This document shows positions 10,612 to 22,852 of a DNA stretch of 64,000 bases, in pieces; the first letter of the stretch is position 1, and each line of letters opens with the position of its first letter. Position numbers and translations under genes: made by a program. Source of the DNA: Platynereis dumerilii (lineage: Eukaryota > Annelida > Polychaeta > Phyllodocida > Nereididae); the NCBI GenBank assembly GCA_026936325.1, contig JAPTHN010000004.1, forward strand, positions 29,257,910-29,321,909, in the 5' to 3' direction. The notes under the pieces are model-generated. The model saw only the letters and a program-made list of their open reading frames with translations. It searched no databases and had not been told where the DNA came from.

Positions 10612-11316
10612 CTGAGGGCAGATTTCACAAAATTCTGCAAAATGACTTACCACAACTTGGTCCACAAGTTACATTAGCACAAATGGCGACAATGCTGATC
10701 TTGCAGTTACATTAGCACTTACATTAGCAAGGAAAAAAAAAACGGCTAAAACTCCCAAGTTGTTTATTTTGTCGGTGATCTATATAGATAAATACTACAC
10801 ATTTTTCAATAAAATTTCAGAATTTCATATTTTAGATTTGCCTAGATAGCAAGAACACTGAGAAATTACAATGTAAATGTTGCTAATGTAACATCAGAGT
10901 CCAGTGAATGGAGTTATATTTGCAGTCTCTCTTATTTTTCCTTTTTTAAAATGTTTATAGTTATGAAGGTAATTACAAATGGTGCCAAACAAATATTTTA
11001 AGTGTATTTTATCAATCACATATCATTATGTTTTGCTAAAGTGCTTTCTGTTGATTCTACAGAGTGCCGAAGTTGGCATGTCAGATGACCAGTAAGTTTT
11101 TCCGTCCATTATTGTCCTTATGAGAGATTAAAAAAATATTTTTTAAGAGCAAAAAGCGGCATATTGGTGGATTCTTTTATTGATATTTATTCTTTAGCAC
11201 ACTGATTTACTTGATGATGGGTTCACGTGCTTCAGGTAGCAACAGATAGATAATAAAAAAAGGTGGGACTGTTTTTTAAGATACTCTGTGAGCACATTTT
11301 CGTGAAATCTGCCTGA
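10612..11316. mobile_element. Probable TIR element (GGGCAGATTTCACAAAATTC ends)
   Basis: CTGAGGGCAGATTTCACAAA near 10612 and TTTTCGTGAAATCTGCCTGAG near 11296 are inverted repeats. The inside is AT-rich and non-coding. Family unassigned; boundaries approximate. Confidence 0.45.
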
Positions 11317-13868
11317 GATAAGTGGTCTTATAAGGGGAATGTAATGATTGATCAATTATAGATGTATCGTGTGGAAGCTATTCTACCTTTTGTAGGTAAA
11401 TGGAAAGGTTGAAATTCAACTTTATTTAAGCGATATTGGACCACCTGGTTCCCTAATATACCATTGTGAGTGTTAAGAACTGTTCCAAGAGGGCTGCACT
11501 TACCATATATGTTTGTATGTACTTATCCATCTATCTATCATAATGGATAATAGAGTAGTGCCTATATTGGTCCGATGACCCAATGTCAGTAATGAGAGTA
11601 GTCAGGTGGTCCAATATAAGGTCCACTAGTCTTATCTAATAAGGCAACAGGACAAAATTGTGTTTTTGCATTGTACACAAAATCCAGCACATGTCATGAC
11701 CTCAATCTGGGCAAAGACGGAGACCTTGGCCTGCCTCATGTACTGGTCCAATAAGTAATCTCTTAGGTATAACTGTGTGTGAGAAATCGAGCACTGAAGT
11801 TAGGTGGTCCAATAAAGGTAAACTTCCCCTACATACAGTGCCTCCTGTAAGTAAGTGAAACGCATAATATTGTGCCATTGCATCAATGCTAAACATCCTC
11901 AGCCAAAATGCTTGTTGTGGCATAAATTCTCATCCGGAGAGAGGAAAACATATTGGGTCATAAAAGCTGATATGGGAGGCATGTGGGATGACAATGGTAG
12001 CTTGTTTTCTCTGTTGTAGTTGGAGTTAGGTATGGGTCAAAGTCTTTGATAAGTAAGTGAACCACCCTTCCCTATTAAATAACATTGGGCCAGTGTTTCA
12101 CTTACATATCAAAGACTTTGACCCATTGTTATCCCACAAGCCCAGCCAGGAATAATGCCACTGAGCTATAAATACACACTTGTAAGGTCGATATGCAGGG
12201 CTATGATTCAGCCAACTGTCATAAAAATCAGCGAAGGAATCTTTGAGATATTCAAGTTTATCCAAAGGGGACTTACTTTTGTTAAACTGTTTATACACCG
12301 GTAGAGGGCCTGAACATTGGGTTCCATACGGCAGTCGCAGGAGAACTCGAATGATCTTATAGTTCTTATGCATCTCTTATGAATATTTTGACATCCAATC
12401 GCTGGGCCAGGGTTCAAATCCTGCTTGTTTCCGGTCACTTGGCCTATGTTGGATGACAGTTTTGATTATCCTTTGCCTCACTATCGTGTCATCCTCCTAT
12501 CCTAATTAGCCAACCCAGTGCATAAATACAGAATGTAAAGCCCCAATCATCAATTAACATCCTACTCTTTATAATGTATAAGTATATATTTTCGGAAGAA
12601 GTATATATGCTACTTTCAGGAATGGACTTGCCTAGTTGCCTGTATGGCAAAGTGGCACAATGAAAAATGATTGCATGAGGGATCAGTTTTTGGCGTCACG
12701 CAGGACACTGCACGAAAAAATTTAATGTAAAACTTTAACATACAAGCAAGTAAATGCAGTTAGAACTATATTTTGTATCCTAGTTAGGTGATCATCTTAT
12801 GCAAATGGTTTTTTTTTTCTAATTGTATAAACAGAAAGCAAAATGTTATCAAAATTAGTCACAAATGTTTTACCACATCCGTGTGGTACTCTATAGGATG
12901 TAAAAACTGTTATCATGTTTCACTCCCAGATAAATGTAATACTTTATTGTCAAAATCATATTTTTCCTTCCTCATTGATCAATACTATACTATGTCCCTA
13001 TTGAAGTTTCATCTCTGGAAATAATTCAATTACAGCCAAGAAATTTGATATGCAAAAAGAGTGGACTGCTGCACTGTATAAATGACACTTCTTGTTTCAT
13101 CACGCTGATGATTTGTTATTATCAAAATCTGTGCGCATCGGAAAAATTGATACCATTCACAAAAAATTCTACATGAAGGCTGAGATATGACCTGAAATGT
13201 ATGTCCATGTTGGGCAAAAGCCACGGCTTTGGAGAATTCTTAATTTATTTGCGAATTGATGGTGTGGCATTGGACAGGGGAGGATCACGAAAATTTGGTG
13301 GGGGGGGGGGTTACACGTATTTGGCTATCATGTCACTGAATGAATAACCATGTGACTCAAACCTGATGCAATGCAATGGTATACATGTAGAAATCATGAA
13401 ATGATGACTGGTGGGTGGGGAATGTTGCCCCACTATGAATCCTCCCCTGGCATGGTGCCTATAGCTATAGTGACTGTTTTTGTTTGTGTCTGCTGTCTGA
13501 TCAGAAAAATCAACTATGCAGACAGACTGAAATATTTATTTATTTAACGTGAATTAATACAATAGAATTACAGTAAGTAAAATTACATTATTATAGTTTA
13601 TTCAGGACACATAGAATATGGCACAATCATGAATGCCACCTGTTAGGAATAAAGATATCAGATGAAATTCCCATTTTGATCAGTGACATTTTAAAACACG
13701 TTTTCACATAATGTCAAATAAATTTAAAGCATAGGAATGAAGATGATAAGAAGGGCGATGGGATGAAATGATCCGCAAAAGAAGTAGGGTAAGGGGGGGT
13801 AGGGAATCCGAACCCCTTTTCAGTTATGTTCCTTTCTCAAACACCAATGTTTATGAAAACATTGCATA
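11317..13868. other. Intergenic, no gene seen; decayed repeats
   Basis: Contents: a SINE-tail relic (about 11476-11540, GGGCTGCACTTACCATAT followed by short ATCT runs); repeated AGGTGGTCCAATA motifs (11435-11820); a palindrome around 12034-12124 (GGGTCAAAGTCTTTGATAAG and its complement); a minus-strand copy of the repeat found at 41755 and 44155 (12140-12350); a B-box-like GGGTTCAAATCC near 12405; and a MITE fragment at 13030-13135. The ORFs here match no protein family I recognise. Confidence 0.55.
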
Positions 13869-15460
13869 CAGTGAGGAAAATAAGTATTTGACCCCCTACC
13901 ATATTTTCCAGTTTGGGCACTTGCGCTTGCTCTAAAAATCTGAAATTTCTCAGGTAGATCTGGTCTAACATTAGAAGACAGGTTATGCATAAAAATTAAG
14001 TGAAAGAAGCATTATGTAATATATTTGCATAAGAATCCCAATAGTCTTCGGAAATAAGTATTTGACCCCTTTGTTCGCAAAGGGTTTATCACCAGACTTT
14101 TACAAAATGAACACTTGGAAAAATATTATAACTGAAATTTATTGCAATCAAAACCTATTTCCATTGTTTTCCCCAATTTCATTCAGCTATTTATGCCCTG
14201 AATTGCACCTCTTAAATTTTTTTTTGCAATTTCTTCATTTTGGAGATGCAGAGTGGAAAAAAAAATCCCAAGACAAGAGAGGCTTGATTTTTGACTGTCA
14301 CTAGTCTGGTCTTGGTACACAGACCCTATTTGATGATCTAGGGGTCAGTATTTCAATAATTGATGCCATTGTGTGCAAGTAAAAAAAGGAAGACACCACC
14401 ACTGGAAGATACTGGTCTGTAGTGCCACGATAATCTCACCTACACAGGTGTCCATGAATGCACAAACCATTTTAGAAAGTCCGAGACTAACCAACAATGA
14501 CTTAGCAAAAGCTCTGAAAGCAGTTTGCACCTCTACGTCTATGAGGTAATGACCAGTACAATATGTCGCAGTAGGCCAAGATGATCCAGTGCGGCCTTAG
14601 TGTCTCTGTTACAGAAGAATCATGCCAAAACTTGCTTATGATTGACAATTGATCATGTGGAAGTATTTTTCTGATGACTGGGGTAATTCAAAACCAGCTT
14701 TGGCATGATTCTTCTGCAAATGAGGCACTATGACAGCACTATGACAGCCCTGCATCACCTCGGCCCACTGCAACATATTGTACTGGTCATTACCTCTTGC
14801 TGGCAGAGTTGCAAACTGCTTGCTAAATCATCATTGGGCAGTCTATGACTTTCTAAAATGATTTTCGATCTCACAGACACCGGTGTAGGTGAGATTATCG
14901 TGGCACTGCAGACCAGCATCTTCCAGTGGTGGTCTCTTCCTTTGTTTACTTGCACACAATGGCATCAATTATTGGAATGTTGACCCCTAGATCATCACAT
15001 AGGGTCTGTGTACCAAGACCAGACTAGTGACAGTCAAAAATCAAGTCTCTTGTGTCTTGGGATTTTTTTTTTCCACTCTGCATCTTCAAAATGAAGAAAT
15101 TGCAAAAAAAAATTTACGAGGTGCAATTCAGGGCATAAAAAGCTAAATGAAATTGGGGAAAACAATGGAAATAGGTTTTTATTGCAATAAATTTCAGTTA
15201 TAATATTTTTCCAAGTGTTCGTTTTTTAAAAGTCTGGCGATAAACCCTTTGCAAACAAAGGGGTCAAATACTTATTTCCGAAGACTATTGGGATTCTTAT
15301 GCAAATATATTACATTATGCTTCTTTCACTCAATTTTTATGCATTACCTGTCTTCTAATGTTAGACCAGATCTACCTGAGAAATTTCAGATTTTTAGAGC
15401 AAGCGCAAGTGCCCAAACTGGAAAATATGGTAGGGGGTCAAATACTTATTTTCCTCACTG
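13869..15460. mobile_element. 1.6 kb palindromic Tc1/mariner-type element
   Basis: Starts CAGTGAGGAAAATAAGTATT and ends with its complement, TA on both sides. This end sequence (GAAAATAAGTATTTGACC) is typical of Tc1-like termini. The two arms of about 770 bases are inverted copies over their whole length and meet at a loop near 14636-14698. Paired landmarks: 14360-14460 with 14870-14980 (GATAATCTCACCTACAC and its complement). ORFs inside are mirror images, not a transposase. Confidence 0.88.
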
Positions 15461-16277
15461 TACTTCTAAACACGCCAGGAAACGTACAGGCACATTTCGA
15501 CACATTTGAGCTCACATCTCCAAATCGACATTCAGCCCCAGGGCCCCCCTCGAAGTTTGCTGACAAGTGAAAATTAATGATCCTGAAGCAAATTTTATTC
15601 TTAAATCAACACTAACTCTGCATGCATGATATACTTATTCATTGTGTAAGGATTGTTTGATCACTTTCTTTGGGAGATTAAAAACGATAATATTTTTGAT
15701 ATGTTCAACCAGTCATGCATTTACCCAAACAAAATACGCAAATGCAACTCAAATGCATTATAATCACCATCAACTGGTTTTTGAATAGTAAAGCAACTTA
15801 CAGGCATATAGGCCTACCAATTTATATCTGTTTATATGCTTTTAATATCAGAGTCAGAAGGCTGGATTTGCCCCATCAATGACGGCCGCAGTTGCCCTGA
15901 ATGAAAATTATAAGTGTGCCATTTTCTAAATATCTATTATACTTATAAATTGGTGAAATATCTTGTGCATGCGAAGTTGGTTACTAAACGTTGCTTTTGA
16001 TAACAGAAAGTAAGATGTTCATGTAAAATTCCATTGGGAATAGCTCAGTTTCAAAAGTTTCAATCACACATTTAATGTAAATGTAAATGGATTTTGTATG
16101 GTCCATTACACTGACGAAGTCAGTCTCAACAGACTTTACAATTACACCCTATAGGCAGGCCTGTTCAAGCAGGAGCTTTTCTCAACTCCCTGGGAGGGGA
16201 GTATACAGCCAGGCCGCCGTTTCCAGCACACAATGCTATTTAAATAAGTCACTCTACAATCGCCATCACTGCCTTTA

Positions 16278-17273
16278 GCCAAGTGGGGAGAGTGGGGCAC
16301 AGTGAGACGGCAGGCACAGTGAGACAAAGCCAGTAGCATCTACCTGGTACTGTTTACGGATCAACCCTTTTTTGTATAGTACAAAAATTAAGTAAGTGAG
16401 AGACTGTCCTATATCCTGAATACCTAAGCAGAATATCGAGCATGGCATTTCAATATCTTGGTTTTTAGCCAGTAAAAGTAAATAATTTTGCTAAATGACT
16501 TTTTGTTATAATAAAATGGTACGATGCAAATCAATTGCCAGGGATTCAAACCTTGGTTGTTTGTCTTAGTTTAGTGAGATGACGAACCACAATGCAGGCA
16601 TCCGGTTCGCAGGATTCAAAACTTTTATAAACACAGCTGAGTAGGGCACAGTGAGACAGTTTGAAGCGGGGCACAGTGAGACATCACAAAATACAATCAA
16701 AACGACCTGAATGTAATACATGGCTCACAATTCACTATTAAAAACAAAATACCTGCTATAAACTACTGATTTTAGTGAGTAATATCCACAGGGAAGCATC
16801 AAAGAAGAATTTTGATCGGGATGTAACAGGTGCGGCAGGTTAATTAAGTCATGTCCCATGCGATGAAGTTTCAAAACATGCTCAAAAAAGGACCTAAAAA
16901 ATCACATAGCCAGCTGCTTTTATTAGAGTACAGTAGTTTCTTTAGTAACAATTGACAAAACAATTCCGCAGGTCCTGATGATTGGCGGTTATGACAGGAG
17001 ACGCCCTGTCTCACTGTGCCCCGCCTGCTGTCTCACCGTGCCCCGCCTGCTGTCTCACCGTGCCCCGCCAACGGGGCACATTGAGACATTTAACGAGCAC
17101 CGACATAAGTCAAAGTTTCTCCAAACCTGTAAAAGGTAGGAACCTGAAACTATGTGACAATATACCCAAAGTCATTATCTATAATGTGGACCTGATCTCA
17201 TTTAACTCGTTACTGCCAACATTTTGGGAGACTTGAAAATAAAAAAAGTGTCTCACTGTGCCCCGCTCTCCCC
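16278..17273. mobile_element. TIR element with GTCTCACTGTGCCCC ends
   Basis: GGGGAGAGTGGGGCACAGTG at the left and its complement at the right (followed by TA). The motif GGGCACAGTGAGAC recurs inside near 16310, 16645 and 16670 and in a cluster at 17005-17090. Non-coding, about 1 kb. Probably mariner-type by the ends and right-hand TA; the left boundary is diverged. Confidence 0.65.
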
Positions 17274-18797
17274 TACCCATTTACTCCTTGGTGAAGTGAA
17301 GCAATGAGTTATGGAGAATCCGAACAAAAGTATGTTAGTTGTTACAGGCCAATCTCGGTTTTATTGGAAACTCTTGACTCAGTAGTAATGAATTTTGAGG
17401 AGAATATTTATTGCCTATAATTAATTATATTTAGGGCATGAGATAACATTTTACCCTCGAGGGGCTGGATTTGCCCCCAACTTACCCTAACTATTTAGCT
17501 ATCGGTTGGAGGATTGTCATACACGATTTATATGGAACATTGGTCGTGCATTTTTTTGATATACAGTACCATTATCAATCATAGTTGGTACTTGTGCTGT
17601 ACATCGATAAACATGGCAAGGAATTCAGGATATATACGCCTTTGGCTGCAGGGGCTTATCTAGAAATTGCATTGGGGGGGGGGGAGAAAAACATGCAGCA
17701 AAAATGAAAAGTTTGCTACTTCTCACGTCTTCTCAATGTTAATTGGTCTGGAGGGGGGTGATCCAACCCCCCCCCCAAATACGCCACTGTTTGAAGTCCA
17801 AATCTGTTATCGGTATTGGATTTCCAATCGCGTTGTGGCTTTTCACCTCAGACCACTGCGAGGTTATATGCTCTAGCTCAGTTATATCATTTGGGAGATT
17901 GGCATTTACAGAGATTACATGTTTTAAAATGATATCACATAAATTATTAATATCGCAATAAGGAAATATTCATCTAGATTCATGCAGATTCATACAGATA
18001 CCAACGCAGACTTGGAATTGGAATAATTACATATTTATTTGGTACAATTAGGTTTTACATATTAATTTGTGCTGGAACTGAAAATAATAAATATTTTCAC
18101 GTGTGATAATACAAAACACTCGCATTGAACAACTTCGAAATTGGATGGTATTTTATCATTGATCATTATAAAAAATATATATATTTATGCAAAAGTGCAA
18201 CACCTATAACACAAACTCAGTGTGAACTTCTTGAAGAGAAAACTCATCAAAATTGCTGACTTTCATTCTGGTCATTTACATTTCAAGGAACAAAGCTGTA
18301 AATATTATATAAATTAAAGAGAGTCAGACAGGAACAAATGAAACTGAACGGTTTCAATTTTCTGCTAATCATCGGACACCACTGATAAGGATTGAAACAA
18401 AAACAACGTTTAGGAATTTCAAGAAAGTTTACCCAATACTATAGACTGGAAATTAAAAAATATATTGTTTTCTTGCAGTGGATAATAAACTGGATAATGG
18501 ATCAGGATCTTTTGAAACAACTCTAAGACTACAATACACTTTAGCTGAACCAAAGAGACATGGGATTTGAACTTCACAGTTGCGTTTCATTCAGATTACT
18601 TTTCTGGGTGCAAACAAACATTACAAAGACTTAAGTTACCGAGATAAACAATAAATCCGGATTTTAAAACAATAACAGCAATCTCCTTTAATTGTACTGA
18701 GATCGAACCAAGAGGCGGTCAAGGTGTATTTTTACTGTTTTAAAATTTGCTGAATTTCATTGAGTATTCATTGAAAATTAACAATACTTCCTTTCAC
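17274..18797. other. Upstream region of GPCR 1; no other gene seen
   Basis: AT-rich. Poly-G/poly-C rich MITE remnants at 17670-17775. From about 18650 the sequence (AAATCCGGATTTTA...ACAGCAAT) resembles the region upstream of GPCR 2 near 27458, so the duplication includes 5' flank or 5' UTR. A CAG near 18680 could be a 5' UTR splice acceptor; not decidable here. Confidence 0.5.
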
Positions 18798-20048
18798 ATG
18801 ATGGATTTTCTGAAACTACTCGAAGGGTACGATGTAGATTTGCTGAACAATGACACGATGGATTTGAAATTGACTAATGATTCTTTGATGAACAATGCCA
18901 CACTGAACTTGACTGATTTAGATTTGAGTTTCTTCTTTGGCCATGACCAAACCGAAGATACTTTCACTCTTGCCAGGTTCTACCTCCTTGCCTTCATAAT
19001 AATAATAGGAATACTGTTCAACCTCCTTTCAATTGCAGTATTCCTCCAAAAAGGGATCAAGAAGACAGTGACAGTCATCTACTTCTTTGCGCTGGCTTGT
19101 GCAGATAACCTCGTACTCATTGGGGAACTCATTCACTGGCTTGGTACGCAAACATCTCACGGACACATCCTTGGATACACATTGATTGATACCAACATTG
19201 GAATGTGCCGTTTCAATTACTTTATACGATATTTTGGGCGCTTCCTCTCTTCGTGGTTGGTAGTAACAATCTGTGTGGAAAGATTCATCACTGTTGCATA
19301 CCCACTAGGCCTGGCTCGGTCATCTACCCCACGTAGAGCAAAATTTATCATATGCGGTCTGGTCATCGTCTCCTTTGCAATGGCGAGTCCCGCATTTTTC
19401 ATATTTGCAATTGAGAGTGATGAACTTGGTTCCAGTTGCAGACACCTTGACGCCAAAAAGGATTTCTACAATGCGTGGATCATGTGCATTGTAGTCATTG
19501 GCGAGTTATTTTTTCCGAGTGTAATCGTGCTTGTGTTTACGATATTGATCATCAGGAAACTGACCCAGGCTAGCCTGAGGAGGATGCATTCAAAGGAAGG
19601 ACAGAAGCAGAGCAAAAAAGAAGAAAGCAGGAACAATCAAACAACAATCGCACTACTCGCAGTGTCCATTGCCTTTGTGACACTGCGAACGCCTTATGCG
19701 ATCATGTATCCCATCCACCTCAACGATCATAACATATTCAGTTATTCTTATTCGGCACTCAATAATTTCCGTAACGCCCACAAGATCATGTTTGTTATTG
19801 CTGTCATGAATTATGCTGTCAACTTTCCGCTATACATAATCACAGGCAAGAAATTCAGGAAGGAATTTGTTAATTTTGTCCTGTGCCGAGGAGTTGTCAT
19901 GCAGCGCAGGTCCTCACGTTCCGGCTCCATCAGTTTATCGACCAAGAATTCATCAATACGTCGTGGTAGTAGGGGGACTACGCTAACCCGACAGAATGAC
20001 TATGCCAATGACAAAAGCAGCTCGACATGCCATGAGAGTCATTTGTAA
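18798..20048 (+). CDS. Class A GPCR 1, peptide-receptor type, intronless
   Basis: 416 residues from ATG 18798; the frame is open 17 codons upstream but starts there only with TTG, so the ATG (MMDFLKLL) is preferred. An extracellular N-terminus with four N-glycosylation sequons (N18, N27, N33, N37) precedes seven membrane segments. Landmarks: N75 in TM1, D103 in TM2, C137 at the top of TM3 paired with C214 in extracellular loop 2, ERF (161-163) in place of DRY, P240 in TM5, P299 in TM6 without CWxP, and NFPLY (342-346) in place of NPxxY, followed by ITGKKFRKEF and a Cys (363) that may be palmitoylated. The Ser/Arg-rich tail is a likely kinase/arrestin region. The FRKEF helix 8 and long loop 3 recall invertebrate neuropeptide receptors (FMRFamide/TRH-receptor-like). 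The ligand cannot be told. AATAAA at 21977-21982 is a candidate poly(A) signal. Confidence 0.92.
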   Translation: MMDFLKLLEGYDVDLLNNDTMDLKLTNDSLMNNATLNLTDLDLSFFFGHDQTEDTFTLARFYLLAFIIIIGILFNLLSIAVFLQKGIKKTVTVIYFFALACADNLVLIGELIHWLGTQTSHGHILGYTLIDTNIGMCRFNYFIRYFGRFLSSWLVVTICVERFITVAYPLGLARSSTPRRAKFIICGLVIVSFAMASPAFFIFAIESDELGSSCRHLDAKKDFYNAWIMCIVVIGELFFPSVIVLVFTILIIRKLTQASLRRMHSKEGQKQSKKEESRNNQTTIALLAVSIAFVTLRTPYAIMYPIHLNDHNIFSYSYSALNNFRNAHKIMFVIAVMNYAVNFPLYIITGKKFRKEFVNFVLCRGVVMQRRSSRSGSISLSTKNSSIRRGSRGTTLTRQNDYANDKSSSTCHESHL

Positions 20049-20696
20049 AAGACAGACTAAAAAATAACATTCTTACAGCCTTTTGCCAATAGCTGGACAT
20101 GTGCAAGATGGAAATTTTCAATCCATCAATCCAGTTTGCCTGTGATCCCACACTTTGCAATTTGGTGAGAAGCTTGATGTGGCAAACCTTATCTAAGCTA
20201 AAGACCCTAGAAAGTCCAATGCCAGTACTTAAGACTGATTGTTGTTTTCTTGTTGTCATCAATGAACATGACCTACGACGTTTCATAGGAGAGGTTACTT
20301 CTTTAGTTGTTTTACATGATGTTATCATTTTTCATGTAAGACTACTTGTTGTGGACGTCATCAATACAATGACATGATCCTTTGTTTGATAGGAGAGGTT
20401 GCTACCGGAGTGCTTGTAAATGATGTTATAATTGTCCATAGCCAGTACTTTACACTGCTTGTTGTTGTTGACGTCATTTATAAAAACGATCTATTATGTC
20501 TGACAGGAGAGATTACTTCCAAAGTGCTTGTAGCTGATGTCATAATTGTCCTAAGCAGTACTTAAGACTGCTTGTTTTTGTTGATGTCATTGATCTAATT
20601 GTTAGTAGGATAAGTTACTTCCAAAGTGCTCAATTGTAAATGATGTTATAATTGTCCATAGCCAGAACTTAAGATTACTTCTTGTTGTAGATGTCA

Positions 20697-21016
20697 TTAC
20701 AGCCAAGAAATTTGATATGCAAAGTGGACTGTTGCACTGTGAAAATGGCACTTCGTGACTCATGATAGCTGGTAGAAGCGTTATCTTCTCCACATTCAAC
20801 ATGGAAAACATGGAGGCTGTTTGTCATGATCAAGAGAAGGCCATTTGATTTGCCATAACTGATTTTAGAGTAAAATAATCCTTTCGTTTGATTGTCACCA
20901 ACAAGCGGGATCAGCCTCCTTAAATCAACTTAACATTGAAAGCATTGGGTATGATCATGACAAATCATAAGCATGATGACACAAGAAGTGCCATTTTCAA
21001 ATTTCCTGGCTGTAAT
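20697..21016. mobile_element. MITE family M2 (TTACAGCCAA... ends), copy 1
   Basis: Ends TTACAGCCAAGAAATTTGAT and (A)TTTCCTGGCTGTAA; inner GAAAATGGCACTTCGTG pairs with the AAGTGCCATTTTC near the right end. Same family at 21029-21376, 44813-45122, and fragments at 7645 and 13030. Confidence 0.75.
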
Positions 21017-21028
21017 AAACATGATCTA

Positions 21029-21376
21029 TTACAGCCAAACACGTTGATATAGAATTAGAGTGGACTGCGGCACTGTGAAAATGGCACTTCGTGACTCATG
21101 ATAGCCGCTGGAGTGTCATATTCGCTACTTTCAACATTGGAAACATGAGGCTGTTTGATTAGTCATGATCAAGAGAAAGCCATTTGACTTCTCATAACGG
21201 ATTTAGAGTAAAAATCAGATGCATAATCGTTTCGTTTGGCTGTCATCAACAAGTGGGATAAGTCTCCTTCTATCAAATTAACATTGAAAGTATTGGGTTT
21301 GATTATGACAAATCATCAGCATGATGACACACGAGGTGCCATTTTCACAGTGCCACAGAAAAATGTTTGGCTGTAA
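21029..21376. mobile_element. MITE family M2, copy 2
   Basis: Direct-orientation neighbour of the 20697 copy, 12 bases away. Ends TTACAGCCAAACACGTTGAT and TGTTTGGCTGTAA; the inner TGTGAAAATGGCAC / GTGCCATTTTCACA is a perfect pair. Both copies interrupt the tandem repeat that follows GPCR 1. Confidence 0.78.
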
Positions 21377-22561
21377 GTTTAATGGGATAGGTTACTTCCT
21401 AAGTGCTGGTAGATGATGTTATAATTGTCCATACGCAATACATCAGAGTGATCAGACTGCTTGTTGTTGTTGATGTCATCAATGAACATAATGAACGTAA
21501 TCAATTAATTTTCCAAGGAGAGGTTACTTTCAGAGTGCTTGTTAAATATGTTATAATTGTCCATAGCCAGTACTTAAGACTACTCCTTGTTGTTCATGTC
21601 ATAATAATGTAAATGATGTCATAATTTTCATTATGTTTCATTGTGAGCTCCTTGCATGAGAGGTATGGACGTTCCTTTGTGCATTCCTACTATTGGCCTA
21701 CATGTATTTGGAAAGCTACTTTCTCATGTTCCATAACAATTCTTCAGTGAATTTGAAAAACATTTTTCTCATATTTATGACTTATCTGCTATATATAGTT
21801 ATGGGTCCATGTTATATAACATATAAAATTATAAGGGAAAAAAAGATAACAAATTCTCTGGTGCATTACAAAGAGATCTCAGAACCTGCCCTGGAAAAGG
21901 GCAGAGGAAGTAAACCAAAACAAACAATGGTTTATCAGTTGATTTAGTGCTTATCATATCTAGCAGCATAGGTGACAATAAACAAACTAACTTTTAAAAA
22001 TGACTTGAGGTGCTGCATCAAATAAGATTAGGAGACCAACAGAAAACTGTCAATGACGTGGTAAAGCCTATTTGCAAATTGAAAATAAATATTTCAAGTG
22101 GACCGCCAATCTGCAATTGCAAAGAGCTCTGATGAAATGCCAACTGATAATCGTTAAATGAGTGGTTTTGTGGCTAAATTGTGGGTTGGACCGCCTTTGC
22201 CTTATTCGTGTACTGTAGCTATATGTGGTGTAGCCATGGGCACGTCAATCCAGTACCTATATTATATTGAGATGATTATTTTTAGTATTTGGTTGCTGAT
22301 TTACTATGATATGACCCAGAGTATCTCGTCAAATGTTCAAAATTGATATATTTTTTAATAATATTTTATTGGGCCTATTTATATCTAAAAGCCAAACAGG
22401 AGAGGGCTGTTTGATATCTGTTTATTTGTTGAAACAAAACAATATGTACCTACGTGTAATATGGACAGCGTATCTATCTAAAATACAATTATAACCAACC
22501 AGGATGAGTGTATAAAATATCAATTATCAAACAAAGGCTATTCAAAAATTCAAATATGGAT

Positions 22562-22852
22562 TAGGGAGCAACCATTTAATATCCAAGGGGGGGGGGCTTG
22601 GAGTTTTTTTCGGTGGGAAATTATTTATTTAACTGAAGCCAGGCAGTAATTATTTATTTCAAGCGCACAAAGTCCGTGAATATTCATTCCAAAAGCACAT
22701 AACACCTTTTTAGAAATACCCCTAGCAGAAATAATTTATTTCAAGACAGCCCAAAAAGAATTTATTTATTTCACCAAAACTGAGCAAGAAATTATTAATT
22801 AAAAAACAGCATGCCCCTCCCCCTGGATATTAAATGGTCACCCCCTTATGGT
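22562..22852. mobile_element. MITE with CCATTTAATATCCA...GGGG ends
   Basis: Left AACCATTTAATATCCAAGGG, right CCCCTGGATATTAAATGGTC. The inside has repeated AATTATTTATTTCAA motifs. A related copy is at 29390-29645, and end fragments lie near 59805 and 63620. Poly-G tracts sit next to both ends. Confidence 0.7.

Larger units (their letters stand above)
20225..21620 (+). repeat. Degenerate ~110-125 bp tandem repeat downstream of GPCR 1
   Basis: Unit: (A)GGAGAGGTTACTTC..., AAGTGCTTGTAAATGATG, TTATAATTGTCCATAGCCAG, TACTTAAGACTGCTTGTTG, TTGATGTCATCAATGAACAT. About four units lie at 20225-20696 and two more at 21377-21612; between them two MITEs are inserted. Begins about 175 bases after the GPCR stop codon, so it may be transcribed as 3' UTR. 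Confidence 0.82.

Noticed and set aside
12098-12438. Minus-strand ORFs of 76-91 codons
   Set aside because: They coincide with a diverged interspersed repeat (also at 41755 and 44155), have no recognisable domain and lack splice context.
18747-18797. Upstream in-frame start for GPCR 1
   Set aside because: The first codon is TTG, and the first ATG is 18798. The same applies to GPCR 2 (TTG at 27572, ATG at 27602).
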